From the NCBI GenBank assembly GCA_964482615.1, contig CAYZYK010000013.1, positions 1 through 20,682 on the forward strand: a stretch of 20,682 bases of DNA, in the 5' to 3' direction. A model generated the notes under the pieces. The model did no database searches and was not told the DNA's origin. It saw only the letters and a program-made list of their open reading frames with translations. The stretch is from CAYZYK01 sp964482615. GTDB taxonomy: Bacteria > Patescibacteriota > Minisyncoccia > Minisyncoccales > CAYZYK01. Position numbers and translations under genes: made by a program. Below, piece by piece: positions 1 to 6,168 of the stretch. Positions within the stretch are counted from its first letter, which is position 1, and every line of letters begins with the position of its first letter.

Positions 1-415
1 AAAGAATTGGCTCAGAGACAATCCTTTTTTTGTAAGTAATGGAGATGAATTAAAAAGGGTTAACTTAAAAAAGCTAGCTGAGTTCCACCAAAACAACGAT
101 TGTATTGGTACAATAGCTTTAGTTAAAGTTGATAACCCAAAAGAATACGGTGTTACCATCTGTGAGGGAAAGAAGATTAAAAAATTCATAGAAAAACCAA
201 AAAACCCTCCTTCAAATTATATCAGCTCAGGTCTTTATTTATTATCACCAGAAATATTCAATTATCATCAAGGACCAAAGTTTACAATGATAGAAAACGA
301 TGTTTTCCCAAGGTTGGTTAAAGAAAAAAAATTAGCTGGTTTCAAGTTTAAAGGAAACTGGATGGACACCGGAACCTGGGAAAGATACGCTAAAGCGATT
401 AAAGACTGGGAATAA
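1..415 (+). CDS. Sugar-1-phosphate nucleotidyltransferase, C-terminal part (5' end outside window)
   Basis: The open frame enters from the left edge (codons begin at base 2) and stops with TAA at 413-415, leaving 137 residues. Visible motifs are those of the NTP_transferase family (glucose-1-phosphate thymidylyltransferase / mannose-1-phosphate guanylyltransferase): FFVSNGDEL (NTP/metal-site aspartate), EYGVTI followed by KKIKKFIEKP, then SSGLYLLSP and GNWMDTGTWERY near the end. Such enzymes make NDP-sugars from sugar-1-phosphates in the cytosol. The protein ends soon after the catalytic domain, with no left-handed beta-helix acetyltransferase extension. Which nucleotide or sugar is used cannot be told from the fragment. 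It is separated from the downstream genes by a hairpin and promoters, so it probably ends a previous transcription unit with a related role in supplying activated sugars. Confidence 0.85.
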   Translation, partial: KNWLRDNPFFVSNGDELKRVNLKKLAEFHQNNDCIGTIALVKVDNPKEYGVTICEGKKIKKFIEKPKNPPSNYISSGLYLLSPEIFNYHQGPKFTMIENDVFPRLVKEKKLAGFKFKGNWMDTGTWERYAKAIKDWE

Positions 416-421
416 AAACTT

Positions 422-440
422 AAATTACAGGTAATTTTTT
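422..440 (+). terminator. Possible weak intrinsic terminator after the nucleotidyltransferase gene
   Basis: A perfect 7-base inverted repeat (AAATTAC at 422-428, GTAATTT at 431-437) lies 6 bases after the upstream stop codon and runs into further T residues to 440. The stem is AT-rich and would be weak, and the apparent 2-base loop must open to at least 4. The position between a stop codon and a promoter is right, but such a repeat could arise by chance in DNA of this composition. Confidence 0.3.
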
Positions 441-449
441 CCTAGTGAC

Positions 450-473
450 CCCTATTGACACTTGTTGATAGGG
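450..473. promoter_or_regulatory. Inverted repeat CCCTAT-N12-ATAGGG over the -35 boxes, possible operator
   Basis: CCCTAT (450-455) and ATAGGG (468-473) are perfect inverted half-sites with an 18-base centre-to-centre distance. They overlap the first -35 box and abut the second. This geometry suits a dimeric DNA-binding protein, and the next gene encodes a small HTH protein, so autoregulation is a plausible but untested reading. The transcript starts are predicted downstream, so this is more likely a DNA site than an RNA hairpin. Confidence 0.35.
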
Positions 474-483
474 CGTTTATTAT
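455..483 (+). promoter_or_regulatory. Sigma70-type promoter (upstream one of two)
   Basis: TTGACA at 455-460 (perfect -35) is followed by a 17-base spacer and TATTAT at 478-483 (5 of 6 matches to the -10 consensus). It lies in the only substantial intergenic gap of the window and would start a transcript about 30 bases before the ATG at 523. The same TTTATTATTAAA stretch could be read as an archaeal TATA box if the host is an archaeon, so the domain-specific reading is an inference. Confidence 0.6.
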
Positions 484-493
484 TAAAGATAAT
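465..493 (+). promoter_or_regulatory. Second overlapping sigma70-type promoter, shifted by 10 bases
   Basis: TTGATA at 465-470 (5 of 6), a 17-base spacer and GATAAT at 488-493 (5 of 6) form a second promoter-like pair. It is offset exactly 10 bases from the first, so both would present to polymerase on the same DNA face. The leader would be about 20-24 bases. Whether one or both are used cannot be told from sequence. Confidence 0.4.
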
Positions 494-522
494 AGAAAAT
501 TAAAACAAAAACTTTAGAAATT

Positions 523-801
523 ATGACAGATAAAACAGAAACAAATCAAAAAGCTCCAGAGAAAATAAAGCCTCATAAAGTTTACACAACAGAGGAAGCA
601 AGGAGCTTTTTGAAAGTATCAGAAAGCACAATAAAACGTTATCTTAAAAAAGGAATTATTAAGGCCAATAAAGTTGGGGGGAGATATAGAATTATGGGTA
701 GGGAAATTTTAAAAGTAGTTTCCCCGGAAGCTGAAAAAAAAGCAACAAATGCTTATCGTAAAATTAAACAAAAGGTTAAAAAAACTATTAAAGATTGGTA
801 A
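523..801 (+). CDS. Small excisionase/MerR-like helix-turn-helix DNA-binding protein
   Basis: The product has 92 residues. Residues ~20-65 match the HTH_17/excisionase-like winged-helix pattern: YTTEEARSFLKVSESTIKRY (helix, turn, recognition helix), then LKKGIIKANKVGGRYRI, the characteristic wing in which Gly and Arg precede a hydrophobic strand. The first ~18 residues are polar and the tail (EKKATNAYRKIKQKVKKTI) is Lys-rich. There is no effector-binding or catalytic domain. It is the first gene after the promoter pair and 6 bases before the epimerase, so it is probably co-transcribed with the glycan genes and could regulate them. Proteins of this fold also occur as phage excisionases and generic regulators, but no integrase or phage gene is nearby. 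No Shine-Dalgarno sequence precedes the ATG. Confidence 0.8.
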   Translation: MTDKTETNQKAPEKIKPHKVYTTEEARSFLKVSESTIKRYLKKGIIKANKVGGRYRIMGREILKVVSPEAEKKATNAYRKIKQKVKKTIKDW

Positions 802-807
802 TTTTTT

Positions 808-1719
808 ATGAAAGTTTTAGTTACAGGCGGAGCAGGCTTTATCGGCTCTCACCTAACAGACAAATTAATAGAAAAAGGACATCAAGTTTTAGTAATAGAT
901 GATTTATCTACTGGTAAAAAGGAAAACTTGAACCCAGAAGCTGACTTTTATAACCTGGATATCTGTAATTTCGGAAAGATCAAACCTCTTTTCAAAGATA
1001 TTGACTATGTTTTCCATTTAGCTGCTATTCCCAGAGTTCCTATCTCTGTTGAAAAACCAATTGAAACATCAGAAGTGAACATAATAGGAGCTTTAAATGT
1101 TTTTAAATCTTCAGCAGAGGAAAAAGTAAAAAGAGTTGTTTTCGCTTCCTCGTCTTCCGTTTATGGCAAACAAGAAAAATTGCCTCTCAGAGAAGAGATG
1201 AAACCCAATCCAATAAGCCCCTATGGCTTACAAAAACTAGTTGGTGAAAAATTTGCAGATCTTTTCAGTAATCTTTATGAAATTCCCATAGTTTCTTTGC
1301 GTTACTTTAATGTTTATGGTCCTCGAATTGATTTTGGTTCAAATTACAGCTTAGCAATAGGCAAATTCCTAGACCAAAAAGAAAAAGGGAGGCCCTTAAC
1401 AATATTCGGTAATGGAGAACAAACCAGGGGTTTTTGTTTTATTGACGACGTGGTTGAAGCAAATATTAAAGCCATGGAAAGCGGAAAGATAAAAGGAGGT
1501 GAGATAATTAACGTTGGTAGTGAAAAATCATATTCAATAAATTATTTAGCTGATCTTGTGGGAGGTGAAAAAAAATATTTACCCAAAAGAAAAGGAGACC
1601 CCCTTCACACAAAAGCAGACACAAGCAAAGCAAAACAGTTGTTAGAATGGCAACCAAAAACAGATTTTGAAGAAGGAATTAAAAAAACCCAAGAGTGGTT
1701 CAAAAAACATGAAAAATAA
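808..1719 (+). CDS. NAD-dependent sugar-nucleotide epimerase/dehydratase (extended SDR, GalE-like)
   Basis: The 303-residue product is a cytosolic extended short-chain dehydrogenase. The Rossmann signature TGGAGFIGSHL has glycines at 7, 10 and 13, and an acidic residue ends strand 2 in VLVIDDLSTG, which favours NAD(H). LDICN and HLAAIPRVP follow the usual order. The catalytic Ser lies in ASSSSVYG (114-120), and Tyr139-x3-Lys143 in PYGLQK completes the triad. RYFNVYGPR and RGFCFIDDVVEA are typical substrate-side motifs. Length is normal for NDP-sugar 4-epimerases or decarboxylases. Its close neighbour is a UDP-glucose dehydrogenase-like gene (11-base overlap), so a UDP-glucose or UDP-glucuronate substrate is plausible, but specificity cannot be read from these motifs. 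Confidence 0.9.
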   Translation: MKVLVTGGAGFIGSHLTDKLIEKGHQVLVIDDLSTGKKENLNPEADFYNLDICNFGKIKPLFKDIDYVFHLAAIPRVPISVEKPIETSEVNIIGALNVFKSSAEEKVKRVVFASSSSVYGKQEKLPLREEMKPNPISPYGLQKLVGEKFADLFSNLYEIPIVSLRYFNVYGPRIDFGSNYSLAIGKFLDQKEKGRPLTIFGNGEQTRGFCFIDDVVEANIKAMESGKIKGGEIINVGSEKSYSINYLADLVGGEKKYLPKRKGDPLHTKADTSKAKQLLEWQPKTDFEEGIKKTQEWFKKHEK

Positions 1720-2530
1720 AGAGAAAATAGGAATAATCGGTGTTGGAATGGTGGGTGGTGCTCTGAAAAATTATTTTAAAAAGAGAGGAATAAAGCCCCT
1801 TTTATACGACAAAGAAAAAAACATCGACTCAATAAAAAAAGTTAATGAAGCTGATATTATATTCATCTGTGTCCCTACCCCCTACCTTAAAAACAAAGGT
1901 TTTGATTTATCTGCTGTTGAAGAAACTTGCCAGAAAATAAAAAGAGAAAAAGTTTTAGTTATAAAATCAACTGTGGTGCCAGGAACTACAAAATCTTTGC
2001 AAAAAAAATATTCCCAACACAAATTTTTATTCAATCCAGAATTTTTAGTCGAAGAGAAAGCAGATGAAGATATGCAAAACCCAGAAAGACAAATAGTGGG
2101 TTACACAAAAAAGAGCAAAAATATAGCAGAAAAAATATTAAGACTTTTACCGGAAGCTCCCTTCTCAAAAACAATACCCTCTACTGAGGCTGAAATGGTA
2201 AAGTATTTTGGTAATAGTTTCTTGGCAACTAAAGTAATTTTTGCAAATCAAATACATAGCCTCTGCCAAGCGTTGAAAATTAATTATGAAACAGTCAGAA
2301 AGTGTGCTTCAGCTGATAAAAGAATAGGTCCGAGCCACCTAGACATTAACCATGGGGGGTATCAGGGTTATGGTGGAAAGTGTTTACCAAAAGATATTAG
2401 AGCTTTAATTCAATTGGCTAATAAAAATAAGGTTGGCTTAGAACTCCACAAAAAAGTCGAGGAATTGAACAACAAGTTAATGAAAAAACAAAATATTAAA
2501 AATCCAGAAAAATTCTCAAAAAGAAATTAA
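1709..2530 (+). CDS. Short UDP-glucose/GDP-mannose dehydrogenase-like protein lacking the C-terminal domain
   Basis: I chose the ATG at 1709 (MKNKEKIGIIGVGMVGGAL) over one at 1667, because only basic filler precedes it and it overlaps the epimerase by just 11 bases. The product has 273 residues. Residues 7-17 hold the GxGxxG NAD site; IFICVPTP, KSTVVPGTT and FNPEFLVEEKAD follow. The central domain carries EAEMVKYFGNSFLATK (Lys165, Asn169) and GYGGKCLPKD with the catalytic Cys225. The family oxidises an NDP-hexose C6 alcohol to the acid in two steps through this Cys. Family members usually have about 390-450 residues; here the chain ends ~48 residues after the Cys, so the C-terminal UDP-binding domain is absent. 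The next gene starts 5 bases later and no remnant of that domain is visible, so this looks like a short form rather than a recent frameshift. Confidence 0.8.
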   Translation: MKNKEKIGIIGVGMVGGALKNYFKKRGIKPLLYDKEKNIDSIKKVNEADIIFICVPTPYLKNKGFDLSAVEETCQKIKREKVLVIKSTVVPGTTKSLQKKYSQHKFLFNPEFLVEEKADEDMQNPERQIVGYTKKSKNIAEKILRLLPEAPFSKTIPSTEAEMVKYFGNSFLATKVIFANQIHSLCQALKINYETVRKCASADKRIGPSHLDINHGGYQGYGGKCLPKDIRALIQLANKNKVGLELHKKVEELNNKLMKKQNIKNPEKFSKRN

Positions 2531-2535
2531 GTAAC

Positions 2536-3375
2536 ATGAAATTACAAAAAATAACAAAAGAAGAAAAAGAAAAGTACCAGAGTTTGAACATAGAAGAAAA
2601 AATTGAGTTGAGTAAATCTGTAATCAAAGAGTCTTTAAAAAACTTCGACCAAGAGAAAGTAGCTATTGCTTGGACTGGAGGAAAAGACAGCACTTTAATG
2701 CTTTGGTTGGTTAAAAAAACATTGGAAGAAAAAAAAGAAAAACTTCCCAGAACTTTGTTTATTGATGAAGGAGATGTTTTTGAAGAGATCTGGGATTTTG
2801 TGAAAAAGATCAAAAAACAATGGAGTCTTGATTTTTCTGTTAGCCACAACAAAGACGTTTCTTCAAAAGCAAAAAAAATAGGAGACCCAATAAAAGTTGC
2901 TGATTTAAATGAACGCAATCAAAAAGAAATCAAAAAACTGGACTTCAAGGATAAAGAATTCCTTTATCAGCCAGAGTCTTTCGTTGGCAATCATTTAATG
3001 AAAACAGTCGCAACTAATATGTGGATTGAAAAGAATAAAATGGACGCTCTTTTTGTTGGAGTAAGGTGGGACGAACAAAAAGCAAGGGCTCAAGATGATT
3101 TTTTAAGAGAGATTGGGAAACCCCCTCATTTCAGAATAGAGCCAATACTCCCTTTCCGAGAAAAAGATGTTTGGGAAGCTATTCACAAAAAGAGTATTCC
3201 TTACGTTAAACTTTATAAGAAAGGTTATCGTTCTTTGGGAGCAAAAACAACAACAAACAAGTCAGCTAATAAACCTGCTTGGAAACAAGATTTAGAAAAT
3301 ACCACCGAAAGAGCTGGTCGACAACAAGATAAAGAGAAAATAATGGAGAAACTGCGTAAATTGGGTTATATGTGA
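2536..3375 (+). CDS. CysD-like PP-loop ATP pyrophosphatase (sulfate adenylyltransferase small-subunit type / PAPS-reductase superfamily)
   Basis: The product has 279 residues. The PP-loop is AIAWTGGKDSTLMLW (TGGKDS at 47-52). Later blocks match the ATP sulfurylase small subunit CysD rather than CysH: GVRWDEQKARAQDD (compare CysD's RRDEEKSRAKE), FRIEPILPFREKDVWEAI, GYRSLG, and a tail TTERAGRQQDKEKIMEKLRK resembling CysD's SER-x-GR-x-x-D end. There is no cysteine in the whole protein, so the catalytic Cys of APS/PAPS reductases (ECGLH motif) is missing and a reductase role is unlikely. CysD normally makes APS from ATP and sulfate together with the GTPase CysN, which is not in this window. The SQD1-type gene lies one gene downstream, so activation of sulfate or another oxyanion for glycan synthesis is a reasonable inference. 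Confidence 0.75.
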   Translation: MKLQKITKEEKEKYQSLNIEEKIELSKSVIKESLKNFDQEKVAIAWTGGKDSTLMLWLVKKTLEEKKEKLPRTLFIDEGDVFEEIWDFVKKIKKQWSLDFSVSHNKDVSSKAKKIGDPIKVADLNERNQKEIKKLDFKDKEFLYQPESFVGNHLMKTVATNMWIEKNKMDALFVGVRWDEQKARAQDDFLREIGKPPHFRIEPILPFREKDVWEAIHKKSIPYVKLYKKGYRSLGAKTTTNKSANKPAWKQDLENTTERAGRQQDKEKIMEKLRKLGYM

Positions 3376-3386
3376 CCCAACAAAAT

Positions 3387-4646
3387 ATGAAAAAAAAGAG
3401 AGTAATAATAGGCATTGATGGTGTTCCTTTCAGCTTAATGGATGATCTTTCAAAGAGAGACATAATGAAAAACTTCAATATCCTTAAAAAAGAAGGAGTT
3501 TTCGCAAAAATGAAGTCCTCTATCCCCCATATCTCCTCTGTTTCCTGGAGCTCCATTATTACAGGGAAAAATCCGGGAGAGCATGGAATTTTCGGTTTCA
3601 CAGAAATAATGCCCGGAACTTACTCTTTATCTTTCCCTGATTTTAGCTGGTTAAAAGAAAAACCTTTCTGGCTAAAGGAAAAGGGCAAACACATAATTTT
3701 AAATGTTCCTTCAACTTATCCTCCTCAAAAATTAAACGGAGTTCATATCTCGGGTTTTGTTTCTCCTGACTTAGAAAAATCAGTTTTCCCGAAAAAATAT
3801 TTACCAAAACTGGAAGAACTCAACTATCAGGTTGATGTAGACTCTTCTTTAGCTCATAAATCCAAAACACTCTTTTTGGAAAATCTGTTTGGGGTCTTGG
3901 AGGCAAGAATAAAAACATATGAATATTTTTGGCAAAAAGAAGATTGGGACACATTTATGTTAGTTTTCACGGGAAGTGATAGATTGGAACATTTTATGTG
4001 GAACTCTTATAAAAATGAAAATGATCAGCACCACCGGGATTTTCTGAAATATTTTAAAAGAATAGACGAGGTTATAGGAGAAATAGCAAACAATATTAAA
4101 AAAGAAGACTCTCTTCTTTTGCTTTCTGATCATGGAATGGAAAGAATAAAAACTAATTTCTACTTAAATGAATTTTTAAGAAAAGAGGGATTTTTAAAAC
4201 TAGATCAATCACAGAAAAACTACAATCAAATAAAAAAAGAAACAAAAGCTTTTGCTTTAGATCCTGGAAGAATATATTTAAATAAAAAAGGGAAATATCC
4301 AAAAGGAAGTGTTGAAAAGAAAGAAGAAGATAGTTTAATTGAAAAATTAATTTCTTCTCTCTCAAAAATAGAGAAAGAGAACAAAAAAATAATAAAAAAT
4401 ATTCACAGAAAAGAGGAAATTTACAAAGGCAAAGAAACAGAGAAAGCTCCTGATTTAATCCTAATAGAAAATTCAGGCTTCAGATTGCGAGGAAGCATAA
4501 ACAAAAGAGCTTTATTCGAAGAAGATGTTTTCTCTGGAAAACACACTCCCGATGATTCTTTTCTTTTCGTTAGAACAGAAAGAAAAGAAGAAATCCCCCA
4601 AAAACCAAAAGTTGAAGATGTAATAAATATTTTAAACAACAATTAA
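3387..4646 (+). CDS. AlkP-superfamily phosphodiesterase/phosphomutase-like enzyme (COG3379 type)
   Basis: The product has 419 residues from the ATG at 3387 (MKKKRVIIGIDGVP). A GTG at 3372 overlapping the previous stop would add five residues; I prefer ATG because every other gene uses it. Metal-site motifs appear in the superfamily order: GIDG (Asp11), the nucleophile region ISSVSWSSIITGKNPGEHG, GSDRLEHFMW (Asp and His), LLSDHGM (Asp and His) and a late SGKHTPDD (His). Aligned by the ITG motif, the nucleophile position is Ser50, where this family usually has Thr. No signal peptide or membrane segment is evident, so it is probably cytosolic. These enzymes act on phosphate or related esters, but the substrate is unknown. 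It sits between the CysD-like and SQD1-type genes with gaps of 11 and 1 bases. Confidence 0.8.
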   Translation: MKKKRVIIGIDGVPFSLMDDLSKRDIMKNFNILKKEGVFAKMKSSIPHISSVSWSSIITGKNPGEHGIFGFTEIMPGTYSLSFPDFSWLKEKPFWLKEKGKHIILNVPSTYPPQKLNGVHISGFVSPDLEKSVFPKKYLPKLEELNYQVDVDSSLAHKSKTLFLENLFGVLEARIKTYEYFWQKEDWDTFMLVFTGSDRLEHFMWNSYKNENDQHHRDFLKYFKRIDEVIGEIANNIKKEDSLLLLSDHGMERIKTNFYLNEFLRKEGFLKLDQSQKNYNQIKKETKAFALDPGRIYLNKKGKYPKGSVEKKEEDSLIEKLISSLSKIEKENKKIIKNIHRKEEIYKGKETEKAPDLILIENSGFRLRGSINKRALFEEDVFSGKHTPDDSFLFVRTERKEEIPQKPKVEDVINILNNN

Positions 4647-4647
4647 T

Positions 4648-4893
4648 ATGTTAAACAAAAAAAATTGCCCAAACAAGAACAGGACTTGCTGGAATTGCCC
4701 TGTGGCCAAACTCAAAGGAAATGTTGATTTCCGAGCTTGCGGCCAAAGTAAAAAAATAGTAAAAGCCGAGGGTGATGAACAAATAATGATTGAATGTAAA
4801 AGAAGACCGAACTTGGGAAGATTCACCCCCGATATTACTTTTGAACAATGTCCCGAATGGGAAAAAACAGAATATGGATATCTCTTAAAAAAC
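4648..4893 (+). other. Cysteine-rich N-terminal domain of the SQD1-type protein
   Basis: This sub-feature covers codons 1-82. Six cysteines are spaced C-x6-C-x2-C-x13-C-x18-C-x17-C, mixed with basic residues (for example CKRRPNLGRF), before the Rossmann fold starts at Met83. SQD1 and Agl3 do not, to my knowledge, carry such a segment. The spacing is compatible with metal binding but does not match a family I can name. The Met83 ATG at 4894 could act as an internal start giving a domain-free protein, but that would leave 247 bases of open, cysteine-patterned frame unexplained. Confidence 0.7.
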
Positions 4894-6165
4894 ATGAAAG
4901 TAATGATTTTGGGAATTGACGGATATTTAGGATGGACACTGGCTTTAAAGCTGGGAAATCTAGGATGTAAGATGAGCGGCATAGACAATTACACCAGAAG
5001 AGACACTGTAATGGAAAAAGGATCACACACAATTGTTCCCATCCCCAGAATGACCGAGAGATTGCATGCTGCTAAAGAAAAGCTTGGAATTGATATTAAC
5101 TTTAGAAAAATGGATATTAATAATAAAAAACAACTGAAAGAATTTTTAGATGAAGAAAAACCAGAAGTAATAGTCCATTATGCTGAAATTCCTTCAGCTC
5201 CTTACAGTATGGTTGATTCAGACCACGCAATTGAAGTTCAAAGAAACAACGTTTTGGGAACTTTAGGACTTCTTTGGGCAATGAAAGACACTGTTCCCAA
5301 CGCCTCTTTAATAAAGCTTGGGACCATGGGAGAGTACGGCTCTCCTCTCACGGGAAGACCATTATATGAAGGGATATTTCCAGCTGACAGCGTCTTAAAA
5401 TGGGACAACAGGGAATGGAGTATGGGAGGAGAGCTTACTCCAAGAGATCCGGTCAGTTTTTATCATGTTTCAAAAGTCCAGGATACATTCAATGTTTACG
5501 AGGCATGCAAATACTGGTGGTTAAGAAGTTATGATATAATGCAGGGCGTTATTTACGGAGTTCATACCGATCAGGTTTCAAAAGACCCCAAACTAAGAAC
5601 CAGATTAGACATAGATGAGTGGTTCGGAACCGTAATCAACCGTTTTGTCTCCCAATCTGTCTTAGGGATTCCTTTAACCATTTATGGATCTGGTGAACAA
5701 ATAAGGGGAGCTATCGCTTTGGATGATGCTATGGAATGTATGATAAGATTAATCGCCTCTCCTCCAGAACCGGGACAATATGATGTAGTAAATCAGGTAT
5801 CGGGACTTCACAAAGTAAGAGACATTGCAGAAACAGTGTCTGAAGTAGCAAAGAAATTTAATTTAGATCCTAAAATACAACGGCTTGAAAACCCAAGAGT
5901 TGAAGCAGAAAGTCATCCCCTTGAGGTGGTTTCCAAGAAGCTACCCTCTTTTGGATTCAAACCAAAAGTATCACTAGAAAAAGAAATAACCAGAATGTTT
6001 AAACTCCTAACCAAACCGGAAATTAAAAAAAGAATTGAAGAAAAGAAACACTTAATCTTGCCTAAAACAAGATGGTCAGGAGAAAAACAAGAAAGCGGAG
6101 TTTTAGAAGAATACAAACCAGGCACTAAAAAACAAAAAGGACATCAAGGTAAATTAAATGTTTAA
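4648..6165 (+). CDS. sqd1: SQD1-type UDP-sulfoquinovose synthase with fused N-terminal cysteine-rich domain
   Basis: The product has 505 residues. From residue 83 it follows the SQD1 family closely: MILGIDGYLGWTLAL (GxxGxxG at 89-95), SAPYSMVD, KLGTMGEYG (Thr226), SFYHVSKVQD (Tyr272-x3-Lys276), QGVIYGVHTD, RLDIDEWFGTVINRF, IYGSGEQIRG, NPRVEAE, and an ILPKTRW tail. SQD1 joins sulfite to a UDP-4-keto-glucose-5-ene intermediate made from UDP-glucose, giving UDP-sulfoquinovose; archaeal Agl3 does this for S-layer glycans. Residues 1-82 are an added domain with cysteines at 7, 14, 17, 31, 50 and 68 (NCP, CWNCP, ACG, ECK, QCPEW), suggesting bound zinc or an Fe-S cluster. One difference from plant SQD1 is AEIPSAPYSM where plants have GEQRSAPYSM. 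The start at 4648 is 1 base after the previous stop, and the frame is open throughout, so the fusion looks real. Exact substrate is not proven. Confidence 0.85.
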   Translation: MLNKKNCPNKNRTCWNCPVAKLKGNVDFRACGQSKKIVKAEGDEQIMIECKRRPNLGRFTPDITFEQCPEWEKTEYGYLLKNMKVMILGIDGYLGWTLALKLGNLGCKMSGIDNYTRRDTVMEKGSHTIVPIPRMTERLHAAKEKLGIDINFRKMDINNKKQLKEFLDEEKPEVIVHYAEIPSAPYSMVDSDHAIEVQRNNVLGTLGLLWAMKDTVPNASLIKLGTMGEYGSPLTGRPLYEGIFPADSVLKWDNREWSMGGELTPRDPVSFYHVSKVQDTFNVYEACKYWWLRSYDIMQGVIYGVHTDQVSKDPKLRTRLDIDEWFGTVINRFVSQSVLGIPLTIYGSGEQIRGAIALDDAMECMIRLIASPPEPGQYDVVNQVSGLHKVRDIAETVSEVAKKFNLDPKIQRLENPRVEAESHPLEVVSKKLPSFGFKPKVSLEKEITRMFKLLTKPEIKKRIEEKKHLILPKTRWSGEKQESGVLEEYKPGTKKQKGHQGKLNV

Positions 6166-6168
6166 AAA

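Noticed and set aside
1667..1708. Upstream ATG extending the dehydrogenase-like protein by 14 residues
   Set aside because: It would overlap the epimerase by 53 bases and adds only Lys-rich sequence before the NAD-binding strand. The ATG at 1709 gives a normal family start.
2536..3375. Calling the PP-loop protein an APS/PAPS reductase that would supply sulfite directly
   Set aside because: There is no cysteine in the protein, and the C-terminal blocks match CysD instead.
3372..3386. GTG start at 3372 overlapping the CysD-like stop codon, adding five residues to the AlkP-superfamily protein
   Set aside because: All other genes use ATG, the ATG at 3387 has the AAT context seen elsewhere, and the conserved strand begins just after it. 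A coupled GTG start remains possible.
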